Of a DNA stretch of 37,955 bases, positions 25,864-32,978 are shown in pieces. Within the stretch, counting starts at the first letter, position 1; every line of letters starts with the position of its first letter. Location of the stretch: contig NZ_JAQTPQ010000003.1 of assembly GCF_028712645.1 (NCBI RefSeq), forward strand, positions 1 to 37,955, in the 5' to 3' direction. A program made the position numbers and the translations under genes. Source of the DNA: Flavobacterium sp. (lineage in GTDB: Bacteria > Bacteroidota > Bacteroidia > Flavobacteriales > Flavobacteriaceae). The notes under the pieces were generated by a model that worked only from the letters and a program-made list of their open reading frames with translations, searched no databases and was not told the origin of the DNA.

Positions 25864-26655
25864 TTATAATTTAGTTATAAAAAGTTCTACCCGTCTGTCT
25901 TGAGCGTCTTCTTTTCCAAGTGGGAAACGATTTCCATATCCTTTGTAAGTCATTCTGTAGGGGCTTATTCCTTTTGACCGAAGGTATGAAAACACATTTT
26001 TAGCTCTGTTTATAGAAAGATTTCTGTCTTGGGTTTCCCTGTCAATTGCATCGGAATATTTACTCGAAGTGCAACATACATGGCCTTTAATTTCGAAGCG
26101 TAGTGTCTTGTGTTTTTCCAATGAAACAATAATTCTGTCCAATTCTTTTTTTGCTTTTGAAGAAAGAAGGCTCGAGCCCATATCGAACGAAACCCTGTTT
26201 AAAATGATGAGGTCTCCTACTTTTGGGTTTCCCGGAAAGAAAGTGTAAATGGTTTTCGTATTAAAAATCAAGTCGACACGCCTATTTTTATCACGTTTTT
26301 TTTGCAAATTTTTCACCGTGTCTTTATCAAGATTCACACGTCCTCTTCCTTCGCAAATAAAAATTTTATTTTGAGGAACACCATTAGAAATCAAAATTTT
26401 CTGAACGGTCGAAACTCTTTTTTCGGATAATTTATCATTGTAATCCTCAGTTCCTCTATCATCACAATACCCATAAAGATGAATGGATTCAAAATGGGGA
26501 AAATCAGCAGAGTTGATAAGGTCAGTAATTGTATTAATTTGGGTTTTATTCAAAGCAAATTTATCAAAATCAAAATAAACGGATTGTCCAGCATTTTCTT
26601 GAGCTAGAAGATGACCGAAAAACAAAAGAAGTACTATTTGAAAGCCTCTTCTCAT
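25864..26655 (-). CDS. Protein with two OmpA-like domains, coupled to the S41 protease gene
   Basis: An exported protein (263 aa from the ATG; signal peptide MRRGFQIVLLLFFGHLLAQ) with two OmpA C-terminal-like domains. The first (about 28-135) has 'YGYCDDRGTEDYNDKLSEKRVSTV' and 'NRRVDLIF', with the Asp and Arg expected to bind peptidoglycan diaminopimelate. The second (about 150-262) has 'LRFEIKGHVCC', 'NLSINRAKNVFSYL' and 'DRRVELFI', where a Cys pair replaces the usual Asp. There is no beta-barrel. A GTG at 26658 would add one residue; the ATG at 26655-26653 overlaps the protease stop as TGATG, which favours the ATG. It is therefore translated in the same operon as the protease. Confidence 0.85.
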   Translation of the reverse strand: MRRGFQIVLLLFFGHLLAQENAGQSVYFDFDKFALNKTQINTITDLINSADFPHFESIHLYGYCDDRGTEDYNDKLSEKRVSTVQKILISNGVPQNKIFICEGRGRVNLDKDTVKNLQKKRDKNRRVDLIFNTKTIYTFFPGNPKVGDLIILNRVSFDMGSSLLSSKAKKELDRIIVSLEKHKTLRFEIKGHVCCTSSKYSDAIDRETQDRNLSINRAKNVFSYLRSKGISPYRMTYKGYGNRFPLGKEDAQDRRVELFITKL

Positions 26656-28292
26656 CACATTTTCAAGATGCTTTTATACTCGGAGTTATTATTTAAAACA
26701 CTTACTGCTTTTTTGATTTCGGAATTGTTTTGCAGGTAATATTGATACAATCCTTCTTGATATTGATAGCGTTTAATGATTTCGTCAACAATTAAATTTT
26801 TGATTTCTTGCTTATTTTTATCCAATAAATTGTCTTCACTTTTTTGAAGTGAGGTGAATAATTGTTGGTATTCTGTGTTGATGCTTTCGTCTATTTTTTC
26901 TTTTTTGGCTACGGCCAAAGTATTTTTTAAAGCTAGTTCTGTTTCAGTGTCGAAAGAGAATTTCTGGGCTTTTAAATAGTGTTTAAAATCTTGAAAATCA
27001 GCATCGGAAAAAGTTGGAATTTGGTTGCCAAGATTTGGATTTTTATAATAATAAGTGGTTACATAATTAAAAATCCCGTCATTTTTTAGCAAGGCTTCCG
27101 TTATTGGGCTTGTTTTTGTTTCTTCAAGTTCGATGTCTGGCTGAATTCCTCCGCCATCATAAACCGTTCTTCCTTTTCGGGTTTTGAAAGCGTTATAATT
27201 CTTAGCTTCGGTTTTTGTGGCGACTCCGTTTTTATCTTTATGAGCATAATCCAAAGCTTGAATACATCTTCCCGAAGGTGTGTAATAGCGAGAAATAGTA
27301 ACTTTTAACTGCGTTCCATAAGTTAGTTCAACGGGTCTTTGCACCAATCCTTTTCCAAAACTTCGACTGCCAATTATTACTGCACGATCTAAATCCTGTA
27401 AAGCTCCAGAAACAATTTCTGATGCCGAAGCGCTTCTTCCGTTAACAAGAATAACTAAAGGAATTTCAGTATCTATAGGTTCTCTGGAAGTTTTATAGGT
27501 ATTGTTGTGTTTCTCTATTTTCGATTTTGTGGTAACGATTGTTTCGTTTTTTGGAACAAATAAATTACAAATAGTAACCGCTTCGTTCAAAAGTCCGCCT
27601 GGATTTCCTCTTAAGTCTAAAACAATTCTTTCTGCTCCTTCTCTTTTTAATTGTTCCAATGCTTCCTTGGTTTCAAGCGATGCTTTGTTGTTGAAATGCG
27701 ACAAAACGATATAACCCGTTTTCTCGTCTATCTTTCCAAAAAAAGGCACCGACTTTATTGCAACTTCGTCAAGAATAATTTGAGCAGTATTTGTTTTTCC
27801 TTGACGAATGAATTTGACATCAATTTTGGTGTTTTTAGCTCCTCTAAAAAGTTGTGAAGCATCATCTTTAAAGTCCGACAAAAGAACATCACCAATTTGA
27901 ATGATTTCGTCACCAGCTTTTAGTCCAGCTTTGTCGGCAGGAAAGTTTTTATAAGGTTCTTTGATGATTAATTTGTCATCTTTTCGAGTAATCGTAGCAC
28001 CAATTCCGGTATATTCGCCTGTGTTGTTTATTTTAAATTTTACAACATCTTGCTCGTTATAATAAACCGTGTAGGGATCAAGACTCGCCAGCATTCCTTT
28101 GATAGCTTTATCCATCAAATCTCCTGGATTGGTCTCATCAACATAGTTTTTGTTCAATTCCTTGAAAAGTGTTGTGAAAATTTCTATCTGCTTGGCAATT
28201 TCAAAAAAGTCATCTTTGAAACTAACACCTATAAACAAAAACGCCGATGCTACTATGGGAATTATGTATTTTTTTTTGAAAGGGGAAGTCAT
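26655..28292 (-). CDS. S41 family carboxy-terminal processing protease (CtpA/Prc type)
   Basis: A periplasmic serine protease of 545 aa with an N-terminal signal or anchor ('YIIPIVASAFLFIGVSF'). A PDZ domain (about 90-165, 'GEYTGIGATITRKDDKLII') is followed by the S41 domain with 'RIVLDLRGNPGG', the catalytic Ser in 'NGRSASASEIVSGAL' (about 284-298) and the general base Lys314 in 'SRSFGKGLVQ'. The C-terminal helical tail (about 410-545) is typical of Bacteroidota members. It lies 2 bases after the DUF4349 lipoprotein gene and overlaps the OmpA-domain gene. Such proteases often trim or degrade envelope proteins; the target here is unknown. Confidence 0.95.
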   Translation of the reverse strand: MTSPFKKKYIIPIVASAFLFIGVSFKDDFFEIAKQIEIFTTLFKELNKNYVDETNPGDLMDKAIKGMLASLDPYTVYYNEQDVVKFKINNTGEYTGIGATITRKDDKLIIKEPYKNFPADKAGLKAGDEIIQIGDVLLSDFKDDASQLFRGAKNTKIDVKFIRQGKTNTAQIILDEVAIKSVPFFGKIDEKTGYIVLSHFNNKASLETKEALEQLKREGAERIVLDLRGNPGGLLNEAVTICNLFVPKNETIVTTKSKIEKHNNTYKTSREPIDTEIPLVILVNGRSASASEIVSGALQDLDRAVIIGSRSFGKGLVQRPVELTYGTQLKVTISRYYTPSGRCIQALDYAHKDKNGVATKTEAKNYNAFKTRKGRTVYDGGGIQPDIELEETKTSPITEALLKNDGIFNYVTTYYYKNPNLGNQIPTFSDADFQDFKHYLKAQKFSFDTETELALKNTLAVAKKEKIDESINTEYQQLFTSLQKSEDNLLDKNKQEIKNLIVDEIIKRYQYQEGLYQYYLQNNSEIKKAVSVLNNNSEYKSILKM

Positions 28293-28294
28293 TT

Positions 28295-29128
28295 TTATTT
28301 TGTTTTTTTCTTAAATCGTTTTCTAATAAAATAGGCCACTGCTGCTAACATAATTAGGAAAGGCCAAATGCTTAATAATCCTATAAGGAAACTTGAAAAC
28401 CCATTAAATCCAGAGGTTATGGCATTCCAAATTTTTGTTCCAAAAGAAACCGTAACGCCACTTTTTTCGGCGACAGTTTTATAAAATTCAACAGTAATTG
28501 TGCTCATCGAAACTTGGCTTTGCATATAGCGTAATTGCCCTTCCTTCGCCTCAATTTCTTCACGAATGGAAGAAAGTTGTGCTTCAATTTCCAACATTTC
28601 GCTAACTTTGTTCGCCTTTTTCAGAAGTTCGAGATAACGAGATTCGAGTACTCTTTTGGCTTTTAATCTAGCGTCTATGTCAATGTATTCTTCGGTTACG
28701 TCTTGAGATGAAATTTCTTTATTATCAAAATAGGAAACACCTTTTGAAATATCATTTAAAAATAAATCGAAATTTCGGCTTGGCACACGAACAATTATTT
28801 TTCTAAAAACCGATTCATAATCCTTTCCTTCGATGTCGTTTTGAATAATAGCGTTGTGCTTTTTGACAGCTGTTTGAATTTGATTGAAAGTGGTTTCTAA
28901 GTCGCTGGTTTCAAATCGAATATTACCCGTTTTAATGATTTTTTGCTCGATAGTTTTTGAGTCTTCTTTCACAGAAGAATCTAATTTATCATAGAGAGAA
29001 CTTGATGCCGCTTTTTCTTTCGGAGGAAGTTTTATGGACATTATTTGTTCATTTGCAACAGCTTCTTCTGCTTTTTTGCAACTAGAAAACGACAAGATCA
29101 ACATCAAAAACAAGAAGACTTTTTTCAT
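28295..29128 (-). CDS. DUF4349 lipoprotein with C-terminal membrane segment
   Basis: A 277-aa lipoprotein (lipobox 'LSFSSC', Cys17) with a DUF4349 domain: 'KIIKTGNIRFETSDLETTFNQIQTAV' starting near 64, 'VFRKIIVRVPSRNFDLFLNDI', and a central coiled coil 'LEIEAQLSSIREEIEAKEGQLRYMQ'. It ends in a hydrophobic segment (about 248-268) and a basic tail (RKRFKKKTK), the usual DUF4349 layout. Function is unknown. The stop lies 2 bases before the protease start codon, so the three genes DUF4349, S41 and OmpA form one unit. Confidence 0.88.
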   Translation of the reverse strand: MKKVFLFLMLILSFSSCKKAEEAVANEQIMSIKLPPKEKAASSSLYDKLDSSVKEDSKTIEQKIIKTGNIRFETSDLETTFNQIQTAVKKHNAIIQNDIEGKDYESVFRKIIVRVPSRNFDLFLNDISKGVSYFDNKEISSQDVTEEYIDIDARLKAKRVLESRYLELLKKANKVSEMLEIEAQLSSIREEIEAKEGQLRYMQSQVSMSTITVEFYKTVAEKSGVTVSFGTKIWNAITSGFNGFSSFLIGLLSIWPFLIMLAAVAYFIRKRFKKKTK

Positions 29129-29191
29129 AATAATTTGATTTAGAATGATGAAACGTAAAAATAATGAAAATTCGTATAAAAAATCCAGTCG

Positions 29192-29584
29192 CTATTCTTC
29201 TTTTTTTATCTGAAGCACAAACTTTTCAAATAATTGAATCGTTTTGGTGTTGATTTCTTCATAAGTCAAACAATCTTTGGTTTGATAAAAGAACATAAAA
29301 GCATACGGCTTGTCGAGATTGTCAACGAGTAAATGTTTGTTCAAACGGTAGGTCTCGCGAAGCACACGCTTGAAATAATTTCGATCTACAGCCTTCTTGA
29401 AATATTTTTTTGAAACTGAAACTCCCATTTTTAGTTTTTGGTCTGAATCTTCGGGAATGCCATAATCACTTTCCACATAAACCAGTCTCAAAGGGTATTT
29501 TGACACGGATTTACCTTTGGAAAAAAGCAAATCTATGGTAATTTTACTTTTTAGCTTTTCGTTTTTTGGATAAGTGAAGTTCAT
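29192..29584 (-). CDS. rnpA: Ribonuclease P protein component
   Basis: It assists RNase P RNA in cutting the 5' leader from pre-tRNA. It has 130 aa, with the N-terminal 'YPKNEKLKSKITIDLLFSKGKS' and the conserved RNA-binding helix 'KKAVDRNYFKRVLRETYRLNK'. The C-terminal third contains a hydrophobic core strand (YAFMFFYQTKD) expected in the fold. rpmH is not adjacent here. Upstream it has a TACCTTTG -7 box and is divergent from the acyltransferase gene. Confidence 0.96.
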   Translation of the reverse strand: MNFTYPKNEKLKSKITIDLLFSKGKSVSKYPLRLVYVESDYGIPEDSDQKLKMGVSVSKKYFKKAVDRNYFKRVLRETYRLNKHLLVDNLDKPYAFMFFYQTKDCLTYEEINTKTIQLFEKFVLQIKKEE

Positions 29585-29607
29585 TTTTGTTTAAAAAATA
29601 ACTAGGA

Positions 29608-29675
29608 TTTTAGTGGGCAAAGGTACAATTAAACCCTAAATAGCATTATTGTTTGGTATTAAAATCCCACTAAAA
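29608..29675. repeat. 10-base inverted repeat between divergent rnpA and the acyltransferase gene
   Basis: TTTTAGTGGG (29608-29617) and CCCACTAAAA (29666-29675) are perfect inverted copies 48 bases apart. The left arm abuts the rnpA -7 box and the right arm lies 10 bases upstream of the -7 box of the opposite gene, a position suited to a shared regulator. Confidence 0.6.
29618..29625 (-). promoter_or_regulatory. -7 box (TACCTTTG) of rnpA
   Basis: A perfect TAnnTTTG box on the minus strand, 33 bases before the rnpA ATG. No good -33 TTTG upstream. Confidence 0.5.
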
Positions 29676-29685
29676 ATATATTTTA

Positions 29686-29693
29686 TATTTTTG
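29686..29693 (+). promoter_or_regulatory. -7 box (TATTTTTG) of the acyltransferase gene
   Basis: It matches TAnnTTTG, 17 bases before the ATG at 29711. The -33 element is not apparent at the right spacing; a TTTG 30 bases upstream is too far. Confidence 0.4.
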
Positions 29694-29710
29694 CAGCTAA
29701 AATTTTTAAG

Positions 29711-30445
29711 ATGCAAAAATTAATTTCGTATCCTATTTCTGTTATTTATTATTTGTGCTTCGGACTTACGTTGGTTGTTTTTCATCCAATTCAGTGGGTT
29801 TGCTTTAATGTTTTTGGCTATCAAGCCCATAAAAAAAGCGTTGATTATATGAACTTTTTTTTATTGCGATGCACCAATATTTTAGGGACAACTTACACTT
29901 TCGAAAATAGGGAATTAATTCCGAAAGGAGTTCCAATTATTTTTGTTTCAAACCATCAAAGTTTATATGATATTGTTGCAATGATTTGGTATTTGAGACG
30001 TTCTCATCCAAAATTTGTAAGTAAAATAGAATTGGGTAAAGGAATTCCAAGCGTTTCCTATAATTTGCGTCACGGAGGTTCTGTTCTAATTGACAGAAAA
30101 GATCCCAAACAGGCAATTCCTGCAATAAAAGGATTATCAGAATATATCGAAAAACACAAACGTTCGGCAGTGATTTTTCCAGAAGGAACTCGGAGTAAAA
30201 CAGGCATTCCAAAAGAATTTGCACAAAGCGGCTTGAAAATATTATGTAAATATGCTCCCTCCGCTTATGTTGTTCCGATTAGTATCAATAATTCGTGGAA
30301 AATGGTTAGATTTGGTTTTTTTCCGCTTGGTTTGGGAAATCATCTTACCTTTACCGTTCATAAACCATTTTCTGTAAAAGAATTATTATTTGAAGAATTG
30401 TCGAAAAAGGCTGAAAAATCAGTGGTTGAAGGAATAAAAATATAA
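29711..30445 (+). CDS. 1-acyl-sn-glycerol-3-phosphate acyltransferase (PlsC-like)
   Basis: Predicted to add the second acyl chain to lysophosphatidic acid, at the inner membrane. At 244 aa it has a hydrophobic N-terminus (about 8-38), the catalytic HX4D motif 'NHQSLYD' (His82, Asp87), and the phosphate-binding 'FPEGTRSKTG' near 157. 'GSVLIDRKDPKQAI' and 'VVPISINNSW' are further family features. The acyl-ACP desaturase gene follows after 85 bases, so the pair may set lipid composition together. Other lysophospholipid acyltransferases share these motifs, so the exact substrate is not certain. Confidence 0.9.
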   Translation: MQKLISYPISVIYYLCFGLTLVVFHPIQWVCFNVFGYQAHKKSVDYMNFFLLRCTNILGTTYTFENRELIPKGVPIIFVSNHQSLYDIVAMIWYLRRSHPKFVSKIELGKGIPSVSYNLRHGGSVLIDRKDPKQAIPAIKGLSEYIEKHKRSAVIFPEGTRSKTGIPKEFAQSGLKILCKYAPSAYVVPISINNSWKMVRFGFFPLGLGNHLTFTVHKPFSVKELLFEELSKKAEKSVVEGIKI

Positions 30446-30474
30446 ACAGATTTTGTTGTTTTGGAGAAATCTAA

Positions 30475-30500
30475 CCCGAGCGTCAGCGAACTGGCGAAAC
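30475..30500. repeat. Hairpin repeat copy 1, upstream of the desaturase gene
   Basis: CGTCAG and CTGGCG pair around a CGAA loop (five Watson-Crick pairs and one T-G). A related copy lies on the other side of the desaturase gene at 31532. Short AT-rich repeats (TCTAAAATCTAAAAT) follow it. Confidence 0.65.
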
Positions 30501-30530
30501 AAATCTAAAATCTAAAATTAAAAATTAAAA

Positions 30531-31517
30531 ATGTCTATAAAAAATATTCGATTAGAAGTAATGCAACTATTAGAAAAAAATGTCAGCAGTTATGTTGATC
30601 AATTTCTTATTCCAGTGGAAAAAATTTGGCAACCATCCGATTTTTTGCCTAATTCAGAAAGCGATACTTTTTTTGAAGAGGTGAAAGAATTACGCGAAAT
30701 AGCTAAAGATTTACCTTATGATTTTTGGGTTGCAATGGTAGGTGACACTATTACCGAAGAAGCTTTACCCACTTATGAATCTTGGTTAATTGACGTGGAA
30801 GGCGTTGATAATCTTGAAAGAAATGGTTGGTCGAAATGGGTTCGCCAATGGACTGGAGAAGAAAATCGTCACGGAGATTTACTCAATAAATACCTTTATT
30901 TGTCAGGTCGTGTGAATATGCGCGAGATAGAAATGACAACTCAACATCTTATCAATGATGGATTCGACATTGGAACAGGAAAAGATCCGTATAAAAACTT
31001 TGTGTACACTAGTTTCCAAGAATTAGCTACTTATATTTCCCACAACAGGGTTTCGCAATTGGCAAAAAATTACGGAGACAAGAAATTATCCAAAATGTGC
31101 AAAATGATTGCAGGTGACGAAATGCGCCATCATCACGCCTACAGCGAATTTGTAAATCAAATTTTCAAAGTTGATCCAAGCGAAATGATGCTTGCGTTTC
31201 AATATATGATGAAGCAAAAAATTGTAATGCCAGCACATTTTTTGAGAGAATCTGGTCAAAAAATTAGCTCTGCTTTCGAACATTTTTCTGATTCAGCTCA
31301 GCGAATTGGTGTTTACACAGCAAGTGATTATGTTGATATTATGCAAAAATTAATCGAAAAATGGCAAATTGACAAGATTTCAGGTTTAACAGACGAAGCT
31401 GAAAAAGCTAGAGATTATTTGATGAAATTACCGGCAAGAATGTCAAGAATCTCAGAGAGAATGGTTATACCTGAAGAATCATTTATTTTTAAATGGGTCG
31501 AGCCAGCGAGATTGTAG
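30531..31517 (+). CDS. Acyl-ACP desaturase (plant-type soluble di-iron enzyme)
   Basis: Introduces a double bond into acyl chains on acyl carrier protein using O2 and reduced ferredoxin. The 328-aa protein has the four-helix di-iron ligand set: Glu at 76/77, E111xxH114 in 'EENRHGD', Glu164 in 'SFQELATYIS', and E197xxH200 in 'DEMRHHHAY'. It is soluble, with no membrane segment. The plsC-like gene lies upstream. A strong terminator at 31605 ends the unit. Bond position (delta-9 in plants) is not readable from sequence alone. Confidence 0.95.
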   Translation: MSIKNIRLEVMQLLEKNVSSYVDQFLIPVEKIWQPSDFLPNSESDTFFEEVKELREIAKDLPYDFWVAMVGDTITEEALPTYESWLIDVEGVDNLERNGWSKWVRQWTGEENRHGDLLNKYLYLSGRVNMREIEMTTQHLINDGFDIGTGKDPYKNFVYTSFQELATYISHNRVSQLAKNYGDKKLSKMCKMIAGDEMRHHHAYSEFVNQIFKVDPSEMMLAFQYMMKQKIVMPAHFLRESGQKISSAFEHFSDSAQRIGVYTASDYVDIMQKLIEKWQIDKISGLTDEAEKARDYLMKLPARMSRISERMVIPEESFIFKWVEPARL

Positions 31518-31531
31518 ATTTTGGAATGCAG

Positions 31532-31558
31532 ACTCGAGCGATAGTGAACTAGCGAAGC
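31532..31558. repeat. Hairpin repeat copy 2, downstream of the desaturase gene
   Basis: It is related to the copy at 30475 (18 of 23 aligned positions). CGATAG pairs with CTAGCG around TGAA, with one A-G mismatch. A C-G pair in copy 1 is a T-A pair here, a compensatory change. Confidence 0.65.
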
Positions 31559-31604
31559 ATTTCAAATTTTTGAAATTGCCATTGATTTTTTTAAATATTG
31601 AATT

Positions 31605-31645
31605 GCTGATTTTTGAATTTAAAATTTTGAAAATCAGCTTTTTTT
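31605..31645 (+). terminator. Strong intrinsic terminator after the desaturase gene
   Basis: A perfect 9-bp stem (GCTGATTTT with AAAATCAGC), a 16-base AT loop and a run of seven T residues. It is the best terminator in the window and separates the lipid pair from the HD gene. Confidence 0.85.
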
Positions 31646-31664
31646 GTAAATAAACACTTGAAAT

Positions 31665-32318
31665 ATGAGGTATTCAGAAATAGTTAATAAGACCATTCTT
31701 TTTGTAAAAGAGAAGTTAGAAAACGCCGAGGGCGGACACGACTGGTTTCACATCGAAAGAGTGTATAAAAACACATTATTAATAGCTAATGGAGAAACTT
31801 GTGATATTGATATAGTAAAATTGGGAGCTTTGCTTCACGATATTGCCGATAGTAAATTTCACAATGGTGACGAAACTGTGGGTCCAAAAATGGCTCGCGA
31901 ATTTTTAGAATCCAATAATGTTGATGCAGAAACAACACAGCACGTCATTGATATTATAGAAAACATCTCTTTTAAGGGTGGAAATACTGAAAAAGCATTC
32001 TTTTCTATCGAATTGGATATCGTTCAAGACGCAGACCGATTAGATGCGATTGGTGCTATTGGAATTGCAAGAACTTTTAATTATGGAGGTTTCAAAAACA
32101 GACCTATATACAACCCAAAAATTGCTCCAAATCTTCAAATGAGCAAGGAAGAATATAAAAGCAATGAAGCCCCAACCATAAACCACTTCTACGAAAAACT
32201 ATTGCTTTTAAAGGACAAAATGAATACCAAAACTGGGAAACAAATTGCCCAAGAAAGACATCGTTATATGGAAGGTTTCCTCTCGCAGTTTTATGCGGAA
32301 TGGGATGGGGAATTGTAA
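31665..32318 (+). CDS. HD-domain metal-dependent phosphohydrolase
   Basis: A 217-aa cytoplasmic HD-superfamily hydrolase of the YedJ type. Metal ligands visible are His29 in 'DWFHIERV', His58-Asp59 in 'LLHDIADSKF', and an Asp in 'VQDADRLDAIGAIGIAR' (about 121-123). The GGHDW and 'RTFNYGG' motifs are typical of the subfamily. Substrate unknown, likely a nucleotide or phosphate ester. It begins 19 bases after a strong terminator, so it needs its own promoter, but I see no TAnnTTTG box. Its stop codon lies in the stem of a hairpin shared with the convergent gene. Confidence 0.9.
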   Translation: MRYSEIVNKTILFVKEKLENAEGGHDWFHIERVYKNTLLIANGETCDIDIVKLGALLHDIADSKFHNGDETVGPKMAREFLESNNVDAETTQHVIDIIENISFKGGNTEKAFFSIELDIVQDADRLDAIGAIGIARTFNYGGFKNRPIYNPKIAPNLQMSKEEYKSNEAPTINHFYEKLLLLKDKMNTKTGKQIAQERHRYMEGFLSQFYAEWDGEL

Positions 32319-32337
32319 TTTGCTTACAATCCTTTTT
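32309..32337 (+). terminator. Terminator overlapping both stop codons of convergent genes
   Basis: GGAATTGTAA and TTACAATCC pair (nine pairs, one bulged A) around a 5-base loop, followed by TTTTT on the plus strand. The TAA of the HD gene and the stop of the opposite gene both lie inside the stem. Confidence 0.5.
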
Positions 32338-32722
32338 CCTTCATTTCTAAAATCACATCCGACGCATTCTTGAAAGTAGGTGCTTGTTCAATGATACTTC
32401 CTACTCGTTTTTTATTGAGTTTAAACGCAATATCATTTTCTGTTGTAAATAATAATGCGGTTAGAAATGGATTATTCATATACGAAAGTAATATCATATA
32501 GGTTTCGTCTAATGTGTGAAAACTTTCTATTTCTTCGGTTTTGTATTTGGCTGTTAGTGAGAGACTAAAAACGTCATTTTCCAATAAAACGGGACGCACA
32601 TATATGTTTTTCAATTCGGTGTCGCCAATGGTTTTGGCCAAAGTTAATTTGGCGTAAGTATAGTTTTCGATACTTTCTTTTACTTTTTCCCAAAATTGGG
32701 CAAATACAGGTTGGTAAAGCAT
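32324..32722 (-). CDS. Small conserved-looking protein of unknown function
   Basis: I do not recognise this 132-aa protein. It has no signal peptide or membrane segment; the N-terminal 'MLYQPVFAQFWEKVKESIEN' is amphipathic. The middle is beta-like ('LKNIYVRPVLLENDVFSLSLTAKYKTEE'), the rest mixed, ending with 'MKEKGL'. Low-complexity or transfer signs are absent. It is convergent with the HD gene and followed upstream by a repeat-rich spacer and the AAA_14 ATPase gene. Real coding is likely given good composition and length, but no function is proposed. Confidence 0.7.
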   Translation of the reverse strand: MLYQPVFAQFWEKVKESIENYTYAKLTLAKTIGDTELKNIYVRPVLLENDVFSLSLTAKYKTEEIESFHTLDETYMILLSYMNNPFLTALLFTTENDIAFKLNKKRVGSIIEQAPTFKNASDVILEMKEKGL

Positions 32723-32777
32723 AATTTAATTTTTAGTTTATGTGACTATCCGTTACTTGCACCAATTTTGAAAATGC

Positions 32778-32864
32778 CACACGGATGACACGGATTTAAA
32801 CCAATAAAAACGGATTTTTATATTGACATCGGCGAAAATCCGTCTAATCCGTTTCATCTGCGTG
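32778..32864. repeat. Imperfect inverted repeat with CACGGAT/ATCCGT motifs
   Basis: The arms at 32778-32797 and 32835-32864 carry the related motifs CACACGGATGACACGGATTT and, in reverse complement, CACGCAGATGAAACGGAT. Further CGGATTT copies lie between. It looks like a dispersed Bacteroidota intergenic repeat of the 'ATCCGTGT' kind, and no ORF is present. Confidence 0.65.
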
Positions 32865-32880
32865 CTTTATTGGGTTATTA

Positions 32881-32895
32881 GTCCGCTGAGCGGAC
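32881..32895. repeat. 15-base palindrome GTCCGCT-G-AGCGGAC
   Basis: Two perfect 7-base arms around one base. It is markedly GC-rich for this region, as are the hairpin cores near the desaturase gene, so they may be related intergenic elements. Confidence 0.7.
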
Positions 32896-32941
32896 AGTCA
32901 TATTAGTTTATTTTTGAATATAATAGTGTGTTTTTCGGATT

Positions 32942-32974
32942 AGACCTAACAGGTTTTTGAAACCTGTTAGGTCT
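32942..32974. repeat. 15-bp perfect hairpin just after the ATPase gene
   Basis: AGACCTAACAGGTTT (32942-32956) is exactly complementary to 32960-32974, with a TTG loop. It lies five bases from the stop of the AAA_14 gene. There is no U-run on the minus strand, so it is not a standard intrinsic terminator for that gene. I believe this 'CCTAACAGG...CCTGTTAGG' hairpin is common in Bacteroidota genomes. Confidence 0.85.
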
Positions 32975-32978
32975 TGAT

